A stretch of DNA of 64,000 bases from Methanolobus sp. (GCF_016278365.1 NZ_JADQBZ010000005.1:1-64000); one strand, 5' to 3'; counted from the stretch's first letter, positions 27,404 to 36,894 are shown. The notes: generated by a model from the letters alone, not told the origin. Numbers and translations: made by a program.

Positions 27404-28216
27404 ATGCCTCCACACACAGCAAACCTCTGGACTAAAATGAATATTCGATTAAGCTATCTTTTTTTCGGTGTGGCCCTTACTTATTTTTCAAGTTACCTGC
27501 CTGATATGTCCGGGGTGGTGGGCATAGAAGGAACGAGAATAAGCTCCCTGGTTGCATTTGGCTCATTGAATGGAATGCTTTTCGGCCCTTTCTGGGGCTC
27601 TATTGTTTCAGGTACTGGTATGTTCCTTCATGAGCTCAACACTCCTGGCTATCTTAGCAAGAACGCTTTTAGTATGCTCTCCCTGTTCTTTGTAATGCTA
27701 TGTTCCTTGGTTTCAGGCCTGATAATTCAAAGGCAGCACCGGTTGGCTATTGGCATCTATGGATTCCTGTTACTGCTGTGGTACTCTATGGATGTCGGCA
27801 GGGAAGCTTACTATTACCCCTGGTTCCATATAATTGCATTAATAGCGTTCCTGATAGTCGGCAAATATGTTGTAGAGTCTATCCACTCAAAAGCGTTTAT
27901 TTTTATATATTTGTTCTTTGCAGCCCTGTTAGGTGTCCTGTCAGATCATATCGCAGGCTCCATTGCCTATTCTTATATTTATGGCCTGCAAGCATCTGCA
28001 TTTTCTTCCGTAGTGCTGCTCTATCCCCTGGAACGCATCATACTGGCAGTGAGTGCCACTCTCATTGCGTTTTTCATTCTGGCTATCTACAGGGATGTGG
28101 TCCTGTCTTCCAATAACTTTAAAGAAGATGTTGACAGGCTCAAATCACAGGAACTGGAAGAGTATTTGAACCGCGATGTAATGCAGATAATTGAAAACGA
28201 GGGGCACGGACGCTGA
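27404..28216 (+). CDS. Polytopic membrane protein, unknown (270 aa)
   Basis: About seven hydrophobic helices between residues 12 and 230, with a charged cytosolic tail (KEDVDRLKSQELEEYLNRD). The glycine-rich FGSLNGMLFGPFWGSIVSGTGMFLHEL segment near residues 48-75 recalls substrate-binding (S) subunits of ECF-type vitamin transporters, but the match is by eye and no energising ATPase is nearby. Start chosen from the TATA position (leaderless). It ends 25 nt from the convergent MinD-like gene. An S-component or a sensor-like membrane protein are both possible. Confidence 0.7.
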   Translation: MPPHTANLWTKMNIRLSYLFFGVALTYFSSYLPDMSGVVGIEGTRISSLVAFGSLNGMLFGPFWGSIVSGTGMFLHELNTPGYLSKNAFSMLSLFFVMLCSLVSGLIIQRQHRLAIGIYGFLLLLWYSMDVGREAYYYPWFHIIALIAFLIVGKYVVESIHSKAFIFIYLFFAALLGVLSDHIAGSIAYSYIYGLQASAFSSVVLLYPLERIILAVSATLIAFFILAIYRDVVLSSNNFKEDVDRLKSQELEEYLNRDVMQIIENEGHGR

Positions 28217-28241
28217 TAAGACTGCTTTTCCGGCCAATGGT

Positions 28242-28997
28242 CTATTGAAAACGTTCCAGTTTATGCTTCATGCAGGAGATGGCCCTGGAAAATTCATGTT
28301 CACGATCTGAAAGGACCAGTATATCCTGGCTCCTTGTCGCAATATTGCACATACACGGTATTGTCACAAGCACAGGTATATCGTAACGCTTTTGCTCCAG
28401 AACATTCCCATCAACAGAGCAGTGGTGCATATTGTCGACTATGGCGCATTTCTTGTTAAGGGACTTGTAAACACCATTAACAAGCTGTTCAGTACAATCA
28501 GAGCAGGCTTTAGTAGGGCTCTGCACTATCAGGACAACGTCAGAGGCTGCAACAGCATTGATCGACTCGTACTCTACCCCGGGGCCCGTATCAAATATTA
28601 TTACATCTGCCCCGCTACTTATAAGTTCTTTTTTCCCAATGATGATATTCTTCAGTGCATTGGACTGCCATTTCCTGTCTTTGCTCGCAAGCTCTCGTAT
28701 CTCATTTATGTCTGCCTTGGAATAGCCAACAAGGAACTTTCCCTGAGTTCCAAGTTCCCCACTTACGTCCAATATCACTTCATCTATACCCCTTTTCCCG
28801 GAAAGCAGGTCATTGACCCAGTAGGGTATGCCTGATATGTCATGTTTGAAGAATGTACGCAGAGATGGCCCTCTTACATCCATATCCAACAGGCATACAT
28901 TATTTCCATCGAGAGCGTAGGCTGCGGCAAGATTTACTGCGATACTGGTTTTCCCTGTTCCGCCTTTTGCTGAATGTACTGCTATTGTGAATGTCAT
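28242..28997 (-). CDS. MinD/ParA-family ATPase with many cysteines
   Basis: A 251-residue deviant-Walker ATPase: SAKGGTGKTS (K11 signature lysine, K16), LLDMDVRGPS (about 36-45) and IIFDTGPG (about 132-139). It lacks the C-terminal amphipathic helix of cell-division MinD. Unusual cysteines: CSDC, HHCS, PCMC and ISC in the second half, which could bind a Fe-S cluster as in Mrp/NBP35, although the spacing is not the classic CPxC. No ParB, ferredoxin or other partner is adjacent. A TATA box near 29049-29056 fits a short leader. Confidence 0.85.
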   Translation of the reverse strand: MTFTIAVHSAKGGTGKTSIAVNLAAAYALDGNNVCLLDMDVRGPSLRTFFKHDISGIPYWVNDLLSGKRGIDEVILDVSGELGTQGKFLVGYSKADINEIRELASKDRKWQSNALKNIIIGKKELISSGADVIIFDTGPGVEYESINAVAASDVVLIVQSPTKACSDCTEQLVNGVYKSLNKKCAIVDNMHHCSVDGNVLEQKRYDIPVLVTIPCMCNIATRSQDILVLSDREHEFSRAISCMKHKLERFQ

Positions 28998-29110
28998 GGT
29001 AACTCAATGTTCCTAAAAACCTTAGAGTAATTGAACTTTATTACAAGAAATATATATCCTTTCCAATGTGGATAATGAGCAACAATGGCATGTTATAACA
29101 TTTCAGGGTA

Positions 29111-29461
29111 TCAACACATATTGTTGTTGATATGAAAATACACTTTCCTTCCTTCCCTGTACTTCTCAACATGTTCCATTCGTACAAGCTGATTGAGGTA
29201 ATTGCTTTCAACAGCTCTTTCCTTTCGGGTTATTTCCGCAATATCTTCAGCAGTTGCGGGTCCGATCTCAAAAAGAGTGGTTGCTGTAGTGCGTAAATGA
29301 TCAGGTAGGGAAAGCAGCATCATAACATCCAGTGAAGTATTCATATTCATATTTTCACTTGGAAAAGGGGATACCTCTCCTTTTGACAACAGTCTGTCTA
29401 ATTTGACATTAATCTCTCTAAGATTATACAGTATCTCCTCAAGGATTTCGTTTTCAAGCAT
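29111..29461 (-). CDS. Winged-helix DNA-binding protein (116 aa)
   Basis: An N-terminal amphipathic helix (LEEILYNLREINVKLDRLL) precedes an ArsR/MarR-like winged helix at about residues 45-112 (TATTLFEIGPATAEDIAEITRKERAVESNYLNQLVRM...YREGRKVYFHI). No effector domain or cysteine sensor is present. Probably a small homodimeric transcription regulator. AAAAGGT precedes the ATG. Its target is unknown; elp3 lies upstream on the same strand, separated by 65 nt. Confidence 0.8.
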   Translation of the reverse strand: MLENEILEEILYNLREINVKLDRLLSKGEVSPFPSENMNMNTSLDVMMLLSLPDHLRTTATTLFEIGPATAEDIAEITRKERAVESNYLNQLVRMEHVEKYREGRKVYFHINNNMC

Positions 29462-29526
29462 TATGTTACCTTTTGTTTTTATCTGCTATTTAGCATGCTT
29501 ATCCAGTATTGATCAAGTTTATCGGT

Positions 29527-31200
29527 TTAATCAAAATAAATGTTTTCATTTCTATCCTGATCAAGTTTCCTCGACATATATACCCCATCGCGTTCATAGC
29601 CAAGCTTACGATAATATCCTCTCACACCTATGCCACTAAGGATTGCCAGCTTGCTATAACCTGCATTAAGTGATATCTCCTCTGCACATGCAACCAGTTC
29701 CCTTCCATATCCCCGATGCTGCCAGTCGCACTTTCCGGCCCTATCACCGACAGCTACCATGGAACCATATACATGCAGCTCTCTTCCCAAGGCAGCATTT
29801 CCAAGTTCTTCCCGATGCGGCATGTCGGGAAAGCGCAGCCTCATAAAGCCTATGAGTATGTCCTGAACGGTGTCCTCAAAAGCAATAAAATGCTCTTTTC
29901 CTCCGCAACACTCATAGCTTTCAACTGTGAGTTCGATATGTTCCTCATCAGGCTCTCTTCCCTTAAGGATATTGTGTCCTACTTCGCGGCACCTGATACA
30001 TCGGCATCTGCCTCCATGCCGCTCCAGATAGTCCTGTGCAAGCTGCCTTACATTGCTTTTCCTGACGCCTGAAAGTATCTGGGGGGCAGGGATGTCTCTC
30101 TGTATACGCTGCAAGCGGACCCATTTTGGTACAAATGATTTGATCTGTGCCAAAAGCCCCACTGCGTCTTCATCGGTTATCGCGCTATAATCTCCGCTTT
30201 CCCACATTTTATGCAGTTCTGTGCCTTCTGTGACAAGTGTGGGGTATATCTTAAGATAATCCGGCATGAACTTCGGGTCAGTGAACAGTCTCTTGAAATT
30301 CCTTATTTCTCTCTCCCCATCCATGCCCGGTAGTCCTGGCATCATGTGGAATCCCACTTTAAGGGCGCTGTCTCTCAGCACCCGGTTGGCCTCAATGCTG
30401 TCTGCAACGGTATGTCCCCTGCGCATTCTGGAAAGCACGAAATCATAGGTGCTCTGGACGCCTATTTCCACCTTGGTGGCTCCAAGTTCCAGCATCCTGT
30501 CAACATGTTCAGGTTTTGTCCAGTCCGGTCTGGTCTCAAAGGTAATACCTGTATTCCTGACATCTGCGGTCTCATTGGCTTTATGCACATCTTCCAGAGT
30601 GACATAAGGGTAAGCTTCTCCAATTGTACTTACATCATTACGCCAATCACTGCCATAAAAATCATTCATTGCCTCAATGCAACGTTTTGCATACCATTCC
30701 TGGTAGTCTATAGACCTTGCGGAAAAAGTGCCACCCATAATGATGAGTTCAGCTTTCTTAATCTCATGTCCTATATCCTTAAGTTGCCCAAGCCTTGCCG
30801 TGACTATCCTGTAGGGGTCGTATTCGTACTGTATCGCACGCATGGTGGAAGGTTCCCTGCCCATATAACTCTGGGGAGAATTGAACTGCGAATCCGGCCC
30901 CCCAGGGCAGGGCAAGCATATCCCGTGAGGGCAGGGGGCAGGTGATGTCATGGCTGCTATGACTGCGACTCCTGATATGGTACGCACCGGTTTACGCTGA
31001 AGCAGATCCATCGCCTTCTTCTCTTCCTCGTTACCTGCCCTGATAATGTCTGCATTTCTTGGAAGACTGGCAAGCCTGTAGCTCTTTGCTGTTCTTTTCT
31101 TTGCCTGGTTCAATTGGCGCAGATCGGTGATCTCACCGTCGATGACCATCTCAAGGATCTCTCTGCATGCTTTATTATAATCAATATCTTCCACTGTCAT
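29527..31200 (-). CDS. elp3: Elp3 family tRNA U34 modification enzyme
   Basis: A 557-residue radical SAM plus GNAT fusion. The 4Fe-4S cysteines are C90, C95 and C98 (CPHGICLPC), in the radical SAM domain (about 75-340); the acetyltransferase domain occupies about 400-545 with the acetyl-CoA loop QHRGYGRE and the RGYYRKLGY motif. A CxxC pair (CRCIRC, about 404-409) is the usual zinc site between them. It makes the cm5U-type modification at the wobble position of tRNA. It follows rfcS by 31 nt and probably belongs to the secF-secD-rfcS-elp3 transcript. Confidence 0.93.
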   Translation of the reverse strand: MTVEDIDYNKACREILEMVIDGEITDLRQLNQAKKRTAKSYRLASLPRNADIIRAGNEEEKKAMDLLQRKPVRTISGVAVIAAMTSPAPCPHGICLPCPGGPDSQFNSPQSYMGREPSTMRAIQYEYDPYRIVTARLGQLKDIGHEIKKAELIIMGGTFSARSIDYQEWYAKRCIEAMNDFYGSDWRNDVSTIGEAYPYVTLEDVHKANETADVRNTGITFETRPDWTKPEHVDRMLELGATKVEIGVQSTYDFVLSRMRRGHTVADSIEANRVLRDSALKVGFHMMPGLPGMDGEREIRNFKRLFTDPKFMPDYLKIYPTLVTEGTELHKMWESGDYSAITDEDAVGLLAQIKSFVPKWVRLQRIQRDIPAPQILSGVRKSNVRQLAQDYLERHGGRCRCIRCREVGHNILKGREPDEEHIELTVESYECCGGKEHFIAFEDTVQDILIGFMRLRFPDMPHREELGNAALGRELHVYGSMVAVGDRAGKCDWQHRGYGRELVACAEEISLNAGYSKLAILSGIGVRGYYRKLGYERDGVYMSRKLDQDRNENIYFD

Positions 31201-31231
31201 TTTTCTAAGCCGTATTCTTTCTGGCCTTGCA

Positions 31232-32260
31232 TTACTGGCAAAAACCTGCTACAAGAGCTTCCAGTTGTATTCGCTCATTGGATGCGTCTGTCATGCAGAG
31301 ATCGGCATCAGATATCTTTATTATCCAGCCTGCAATAGTTGCATCACTCTCGTTGCAGGATGCTGTCATTGCATGTAACTGCAAGAGGATCTCCTGGCCC
31401 GACATTCCATCTTCCAGGATAAGATCATCTATAGCCTTACGGGCTTCAATGATATCTTTTGATATGGCAGCCTGTAGCAAGTGTGTAATGTTCTCTGATC
31501 TTTCCTTCAGAGTGCAGTCGTATATTTCCTGTGCTCCTATGACGGAATCCTGGAATTGCAGGGAAACCATCTGCAGGGTATGAAGCGCCTTGGCAACGTT
31601 CCCGTTTGCGTGATAGCCAAGTGCGTCAATCCCGTCATCTGCTATTGACAGATTTTCATTGTCAGCAACCTGTCTGATAAAAACTGCAAGCTTGTCTACC
31701 GACACATGCCTGAAGAACAGCTGAAGGCCCCTTGACCTCAGGGGTGCTATAAGTTTTGAAGGCTGTGTCGTGGAAAGTACAAACCTGCAGGTATTTGTGT
31801 ATTTTTCCATTATCCTTCTCAGGGCGTGCTGGGAATCGGAGTTGAATGCTTCTACGTTATCAATGAATATTATTTTAAAGTCCGCATCTATGGGCCCCAT
31901 ACTGGCATACTCATTAATGATCTCCTTAAAGATGGAAATAACACTTTTTGTTATCTTTGAAGGGTCATCAGTGCCTATGATGCGTAAGAATCTCTTGTCT
32001 CGCACAAGGTAACGCTTTCCCTGCTCAAAGAAATCCGATGCGTTAAAGTAAGTAAAGTTGCGCTGGTAGTCCTCTCCGTATATCTCGTGCGCCATTGCAA
32101 AGGCCGTCGAAGATTTGCCTGTGTTCTCAGGCCCGTGGAGGACCAGATGAGGAAGATTCCTGGAGCGGACCAGCCTGCGAATCATATCTATGGATTCTTC
32201 GTTGCCCAGCACTTCATCCAGATTCGAAGGTCTGTATTTTACCGTCCAGAGATCTTTCAT
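31232..32260 (-). CDS. Replication factor C small subunit, degenerate ATPase type
   Basis: A 342-residue AAA+ clamp-loader subunit. Walker A is GPENTGKS (43-50), but Walker B reads IIFIDNVE (131-137) with Asn135 where RFC has the catalytic Glu of DEAD, sensor 1 reads STT (163-165) rather than SCN, and the SRC motif is SRG (176-178), keeping the arginine finger. It should help load PCNA, perhaps giving the finger without hydrolysing ATP itself. Methanosarcinales have two different small subunits; this is probably the second. ATG 32260 has GGTGAGG immediately upstream, better than the in-frame GTG inside that site. Confidence 0.85.
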   Translation of the reverse strand: MKDLWTVKYRPSNLDEVLGNEESIDMIRRLVRSRNLPHLVLHGPENTGKSSTAFAMAHEIYGEDYQRNFTYFNASDFFEQGKRYLVRDKRFLRIIGTDDPSKITKSVISIFKEIINEYASMGPIDADFKIIFIDNVEAFNSDSQHALRRIMEKYTNTCRFVLSTTQPSKLIAPLRSRGLQLFFRHVSVDKLAVFIRQVADNENLSIADDGIDALGYHANGNVAKALHTLQMVSLQFQDSVIGAQEIYDCTLKERSENITHLLQAAISKDIIEARKAIDDLILEDGMSGQEILLQLHAMTASCNESDATIAGWIIKISDADLCMTDASNERIQLEALVAGFCQ

Positions 32261-32291
32261 TTTCCTCACCTGATCATATGTTTATTTTTGT

Positions 32292-34001
32292 TCACTCTGC
32301 CTTCTTGGCAGCTTTTTCCGCACTTGCCTCAAGTACGCTGTGGATGACCCTGCCATAAACTGGCCTGGCTATCAATATGCCTATCAGGACACCTACGATG
32401 GTTGTTATTGCGAACCCTTTGAGGGCACCGAATCCCATCACCACCAGCGGGGACATTGCTATCACGGTTGTCGCTGCAGCAGCGAATATGATGGCAAATG
32501 CTTTTGTTATCCTGGCCAGATATACTTTTCTTGGAGGAAGCTTGCCTTCATACAATACCTCATCAGTGATAATCACGAGATGATCTATACCAGTCCCCAT
32601 GACAGCTATGATACCTGCAATACTTGGAAGGTCGAGCTGCCAGCCAATGGCACCGGCGAAACCAAGGATCATTATTACCTCACTGACAGAGGTGCCTATC
32701 ATTGGCAGGAGTATTTCCGGTTTCCTGTACCTTCTGTAAACGACTGCTGCAACAGCAAGAAGGGTCAGCAGTCCGGCAAAGATGGCCTGGCTCCTGAACT
32801 GCTCACCCAGGGAAGCATCTACCTGCCCTGAGCCTATTATCTCCACTTTGACAGGAAGTGCCCCGGCGCGCAGGTGTATCTGCAGTTGCTCAGCCTTCGC
32901 CCTGCTCTCTTCATCTCCTCCTGTGGATGCCTGCCAGGAGTATATCGGATACTGAGATAGTGTTGCTGCCGCAGAAGAACTTAGGGGTGCACTGTATACC
33001 TCGCTCTCATCGAGGTACATTATCAGGTTATGGGACATAGGGTCAGTTGTTGCCCCCGTTTCAATGGCTGCTCTCTGCAGTGCAAGTGCTCCGGCATCGG
33101 TCAGGGTAAATGGGGTGTACCATTGCCCGTCTCTGTCATTGTACCCTGCTATTCCTACATTCTGGATCTCATCACCATAGAGCACATGTCTGCTGGCATT
33201 GCCCTGTGTCGCTATTCTGATCTCGAATTTTCCTGGTTTTGATGCAATATCCTGAGCAGTGGCAAGATCCATTCCAGCAAAATCGATAAGGATGTAATCA
33301 TCACCTACCACTCTCACGGGTATGTCCTTGAGTCCGAGGGTGTTCAGTTTCTCACTCAGGATGTCCTTTGTCAGGTCCCTTGTTTCTTCCCTTACACCTT
33401 CACGGTAGATGGGTGTGCCATCACTGTCGCGGACTATGTACCCGCCCACATTGGACGTGATCCTTTCCAGATCTTCCTGGGATACAGCAGTCCTTATCTC
33501 ATATTCAATGCTGCCTGAGTCGGTCCTTTCGGGGATGACTTCTGCTTTGAGGGTGTTACTGAGGTAAGATGTGATCAGCGTTGATTTGGACGTATAGAAA
33601 ACAACTTCTGTTAAGTTATTCTCCCGGGTAACAGTCGACTGCCCCAATCCCAGCTGGTCCATTCTGGTAGTGGTAAGCTGCTCGGTAGTTGTAAAGGTGA
33701 CAACAAGCTGCTCGTTATCCGTATTAACACTCACGATATTGATACTATCGCCGATCTCATTCCTGAGTACTGCGGCGGACAGTGCTTCGGCATCAGCGTC
33801 AAGCTGCGCCACAGCTCCCTGGAGCTTGACCTGCAGCCACGAACCTCCTTCAAGGTCAAGTCCGTAATTGAGTCCGGTAGTGAAACCTTCTTCAGAGGAG
33901 TATCCTGGCTGGATGAAGATAATCGAGGCAAGTATGGCAATTATGAAAACTATTACCCTGAAGTCCCTGAATAGACTTTGCTGTTCTTCATCTTCTCTCA
34001 T
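32292..34001 (-). CDS. secD: Protein-export membrane protein SecD
   Basis: A 569-residue SecD: one N-terminal transmembrane helix (about 15-33), a long external domain containing the P1-like head, then five helices in the last 190 residues with GTGIDHLVIITDEV and VYLARITKAFAIIFAAAATT, conserved in archaeal SecD. With SecF it uses the proton gradient to assist Sec-dependent export. ATG 34001 overlaps the secF stop by ATGA; an in-frame upstream extension would lie inside secF. Confidence 0.93.
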   Translation of the reverse strand: MREDEEQQSLFRDFRVIVFIIAILASIIFIQPGYSSEEGFTTGLNYGLDLEGGSWLQVKLQGAVAQLDADAEALSAAVLRNEIGDSINIVSVNTDNEQLVVTFTTTEQLTTTRMDQLGLGQSTVTRENNLTEVVFYTSKSTLITSYLSNTLKAEVIPERTDSGSIEYEIRTAVSQEDLERITSNVGGYIVRDSDGTPIYREGVREETRDLTKDILSEKLNTLGLKDIPVRVVGDDYILIDFAGMDLATAQDIASKPGKFEIRIATQGNASRHVLYGDEIQNVGIAGYNDRDGQWYTPFTLTDAGALALQRAAIETGATTDPMSHNLIMYLDESEVYSAPLSSSAAATLSQYPIYSWQASTGGDEESRAKAEQLQIHLRAGALPVKVEIIGSGQVDASLGEQFRSQAIFAGLLTLLAVAAVVYRRYRKPEILLPMIGTSVSEVIMILGFAGAIGWQLDLPSIAGIIAVMGTGIDHLVIITDEVLYEGKLPPRKVYLARITKAFAIIFAAAATTVIAMSPLVVMGFGALKGFAITTIVGVLIGILIARPVYGRVIHSVLEASAEKAAKKAE

Positions 34002-34900
34002 GCTTTTCTCCTCCTCTGGCCTGAGCCGGCTACATACCATCTGAGGATCGATGTGTTAAGCAGCCATGTGTTTATCATGTCAGCTATCAGTCCGAATATC
34101 AGTACTATAGAGATGTCTGAAAGCAGTGTTATCTGTGAAAATGACGGGATGACAAGGTATGAATATGTTGAGACCACGTACATCACAACAAGTGCTGCAA
34201 GTGTTGTTGTTGTCATTGTTATGCCTGTCGGCATTGCATTGGATATGTTCTCCTGGACCGTGCCACGCCTTTTAAGCACTCTTGTTGTGAGCAGGATGTC
34301 ACTGTCCACTGAATAACCTATAAGCATCAGCAGGGCGGCAACCGTGCCGAGTGAAAGCTCGATACCTGCCACATTCATGAATGCGGCAGCTATCAGGATG
34401 TCTGACATGGCTGAGAGCACTACGGCCCCGGATGGCACAAAGGTCTTGAATATCAGGAATACGACTGCAGCCATTCCTATAAATGAAAGGAGCACTGCTG
34501 TCAGTGCTTGTTTCTGAAGGCTCTCTCCGTATACAGGTCCTATCTGTTTTATCTCCACGCCCGTGTATGCAGATGTCACTTCCCTTGTGAGCTGGCTCTG
34601 TTCTTCATTGCTCATAGGCCCGAATTGCATCACAATGCGTGAACCCGTTTCGCGGGCATCGATGATGGGATAGCTGGAAAACTGATCCTCAAAAGACTCC
34701 GCACTCTGAGTGGTCGCTACTGAGATTAATGTTCCGCCCTTGAATTCCATTCCAAGTTGCACAGGTGAGCCCGTGCTTGCAAAAGTAATTCCCAGTACGA
34801 TAATAGATACGAGGAAAAGGGCAAGGGGTATTGCCGCAAGCTGGCGGTTACTGTGGCTTTTAACAAATGAATCTAAACGTTCGGTTAAACCGACTTCCAT
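33998..34900 (-). CDS. secF: Protein-export membrane protein SecF
   Basis: A 300-residue six-helix protein. TM1 (about 22-42) is followed by the external ELGMEFKGGTLISV-type segment, then five helices with ALLMLIGYSVDSDILLTTRVL, the hallmark of SecF. It is first in the order secF-secD, the usual archaeal arrangement. GGAG lies 10 nt before the ATG, and a TATA box at 34971-34984 would leave a leader of about 50 nt. Confidence 0.93.
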   Translation of the reverse strand: MEVGLTERLDSFVKSHSNRQLAAIPLALFLVSIIVLGITFASTGSPVQLGMEFKGGTLISVATTQSAESFEDQFSSYPIIDARETGSRIVMQFGPMSNEEQSQLTREVTSAYTGVEIKQIGPVYGESLQKQALTAVLLSFIGMAAVVFLIFKTFVPSGAVVLSAMSDILIAAAFMNVAGIELSLGTVAALLMLIGYSVDSDILLTTRVLKRRGTVQENISNAMPTGITMTTTTLAALVVMYVVSTYSYLVIPSFSQITLLSDISIVLIFGLIADMINTWLLNTSILRWYVAGSGQRRRKA

Positions 34901-34970
34901 GTTTTATACTCCAAAAAACTTTTTTAGCCCTCTTGGTGCTAACAAAGTAGTTGCTATTCATACACTACAA

Positions 34971-34984
34971 CTTATATATACTAC
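34971..34984. promoter_or_regulatory. Shared TATA element between secF and the deaminase gene
   Basis: CTTATATATACTAC can be read as a TATA box on both strands. Rightward it predicts transcription start next to the ATG at 35005 (leaderless); leftward it predicts start near 34950, about 50 nt before secF. The 104-nt gap holds no other TATA element of equal strength. Confidence 0.5.
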
Positions 34985-35004
34985 TTGCCATTTCTTCTAA
35001 ACGA

Positions 35005-35454
35005 ATGACAGACAGACCAAGCGTTGATGAGTATTTTCTTGAGATTGCTACTGTAGTTGCCAAACGTTCCACTTGTCTGAGGAACAAGGTTGGTGCTGTT
35101 ATTGCCAGGGACAAAAGGATACTATCCACAGGTTACAACGGTGCGCCGCGCAACATGCAGCATTGCCTCGATATCGGCTGTATAAGGGAACAGAACAATA
35201 TCGAATCAGGCACTCGTCATGAGAAGTGCAGGGCCGTTCACGCAGAACAGAATGCCATACTTCAGGCTGCGCTCCATGGTGTGAGTACCGATTCGGCGAC
35301 TATCTACTGCACACACCAGCCATGTATCTTATGTGCCAAGATGATTATAAACGCTAATATCAAAAGAGTGGTCTATATTCAGCCCTATCCTGACACTGAT
35401 GCACTGAGCTTCTTTTCAGACGCCGGTGTAGAGGTCGTGATCATGCCCTTTTAG
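35005..35454 (+). CDS. Deoxycytidylate (dCMP) deaminase family protein
   Basis: A 149-residue zinc deaminase: HAEQNAI (His ligand and catalytic Glu) and CTHQPCILC (Cys ligands). Extra ligand-like residues in [10 protein letters not shown] match the dCMP deaminase / ComEB branch. It makes dUMP for dTMP synthesis. The ATG at 35005 is favoured by the TATA box 28 nt upstream; an in-frame start at 34951 would lie upstream of the predicted transcript. The stop is TAG and overlaps the cofE stop by 4 nt, tail to tail. Confidence 0.9.
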   Translation: MTDRPSVDEYFLEIATVVAKRSTCLRNKVGAVIARDKRILSTGYNGAPRNMQHCLDIGCIREQNNIESGTRHEKCRAVHAEQNAILQAALHGVSTDSATIYCTHQPCILCAKMIINANIKRVVYIQPYPDTDALSFFSDAGVEVVIMPF

Positions 35455-36212
35455 GCATGTCTGAGACTACAAAGCCCTTTCCTGATAATGTCCTGACTGC
35501 TGTTCCGATACATCTCTTTCACAGATGCTTTGTCATCGGAGCGTAGTTCCATACCCCTTATGATCACTATCGGGTATCCGCTACCTCCTTCTCCCATTAG
35601 CAGATTTGCTGTTCCTGCTATCTCGTCAGCAATCGATTCCTCGGTGATCTGTAGTATGTTACCGAAAAGGTCCTTTTCTCCTTTCCAGTCCTTGATCGGG
35701 TGGATACGATAGAGGCCAACAGCAACCCCGGTTTGCCCTATCTTGAACGCACGGCCATTGGTATCGGTTATGATAACACTGATCTTCCTGCCTGTGATGT
35801 CCTCGATTCTCTGTCCTATATTCTCAGCACTTGCATCAGGGTCTGCAGGGAGATCTACAAGGAATCCCCTGTCTACATTCGATGCGTCAATACCTGCTTT
35901 TATACATACGTGCCCGTTGTTTGTCTCCACAAGAAATATGGGTGATTCGAGCAATATGTCGCGGCTCCTGTCAAGCACTGCCTGTACAAATAGGGGATCT
36001 GCCTGCTGTTTCTGTGCTATCCTGGCAGCTTCCTCGCTTGCTTCGATTTCCTCAAGCCTGAACATCCTGCCTTCGGCTTTAGATACTATTGTTGAAGCAA
36101 TGATAATAATGTCATTATCCATGACATCTGCATTCTGGCAGATGATAGATGCGATGTCATCCCCCGCTTTGATCAGCGGTACGTTCTCGACAGTAAATGC
36201 TTCCATTTTCAC
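35451..36212 (-). CDS. cofE: Coenzyme F420:L-glutamate ligase
   Basis: A 253-residue CofE. It uses GTP to add glutamates to F420-0. The family blocks [36 protein letters not shown] and a C-terminal [11 protein letters not shown] are all present. A GTG at 36212 with GAGG 8 nt upstream is the likely start; an ATG two codons later is the alternative. Its promoter must lie downstream of the hsp20 terminator, in the ~140 nt gap, where TTTTATACGA (minus, near 36254-36263) is a fair TATA box. Confidence 0.93.
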   Translation of the reverse strand: MKMEAFTVENVPLIKAGDDIASIICQNADVMDNDIIIIASTIVSKAEGRMFRLEEIEASEEAARIAQKQQADPLFVQAVLDRSRDILLESPIFLVETNNGHVCIKAGIDASNVDRGFLVDLPADPDASAENIGQRIEDITGRKISVIITDTNGRAFKIGQTGVAVGLYRIHPIKDWKGEKDLFGNILQITEESIADEIAGTANLLMGEGGSGYPIVIIRGMELRSDDKASVKEMYRNSSQDIIRKGLCSLRHA

Positions 36213-36354
36213 AGGCTATTCCTCAGGTGAGTAACAGGAGTAGGCATAAATAATAGTATCGTATAAAAGGAAATCGCGGCGATGATGATAGTTACCCCCA
36301 CTGAGCAAAGGATGATGATTACTCTAACTGATGCCGCTCTAACACTGTATTTTT

Positions 36355-36398
36355 GAAAAAGGTGAAAACAGGAAAATGTCCACTTCCCCGTGGACATT
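36355..36398 (-). terminator. Terminator of the hsp20 gene
   Basis: A perfect 9-bp stem (AATGTCCAC / GTGGACATT, six-base loop) lies 35 nt after the hsp20 stop, followed on the minus strand by T-rich runs (TTTTCC, TTTTC, TTTTTC). It is one of the clearest terminators in the window. Confidence 0.65.
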
Positions 36399-36432
36399 CA
36401 GATAACACTGCAGAATACTCTGGCTGCAGGTT

Positions 36433-36894
36433 TTATTCGATCATTATCTTGTGCTTTTCTTCCTCTTCTGCCTTGGGAAGTGTAATAGTGAGCACGCCAT
36501 CTTCCATTTTGGCCGTTGATCCCTGTTCGGTTACAGAAGCAGGCAGGTTTAAGGATCGTGCAAACTTCTTGAATGAGCGCTCTTTCATCAGATAGCCTTC
36601 TTTTTCCTCCTCATTCTCTCTCTGTGTATTTGCGCTGATCCACAGCCTGTTCCCCTTGACATCAATATTCACATCTTTCTTCTCGATGCCGGGAAGGTCG
36701 GTGGTGACGATTATATTGTTATCCTTCTCTTTGATATCTGCAAGAGGGCGGAATGTGTCGAGGTCCATCCAACTTCCTCCGGTTTCGCTCTCCCCGAACA
36801 GTTGGTTCAGGCGGTCTTGCATACTTCTCATTTCTTCGAACGGGTCCACTCTCTCCACGGCAGAAGGGCTCCATCTTGTAAGTCCAAATCTCAT
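36433..36894 (-). CDS. Small heat shock protein, Hsp20/alpha-crystallin family
   Basis: A 153-residue chaperone. The alpha-crystallin domain spans about residues 48-145, ending in the GVLTITLPKAE motif; an I-x-I-like tail (KIMIE) is the oligomer contact. The N-terminal part has DPFEEMRSMQDRLNQLF, common in methanogen Hsp20. It binds unfolded proteins without ATP. ATG 36894 has GAGGAG 8 nt upstream, better than the GTG at 36903. A strong terminator follows. Confidence 0.92.
   Translation of the reverse strand: MRFGLTRWSPSAVERVDPFEEMRSMQDRLNQLFGESETGGSWMDLDTFRPLADIKEKDNNIIVTTDLPGIEKKDVNIDVKGNRLWISANTQRENEEEKEGYLMKERSFKKFARSLNLPASVTEQGSTAKMEDGVLTITLPKAEEEEKHKIMIE

Noticed and set aside
36209-36397. 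62-codon minus-strand frame with one hydrophobic helix before cofE.
   Set aside because: It includes the hsp20 terminator hairpin and overlaps the cofE start; starts inside the terminator.
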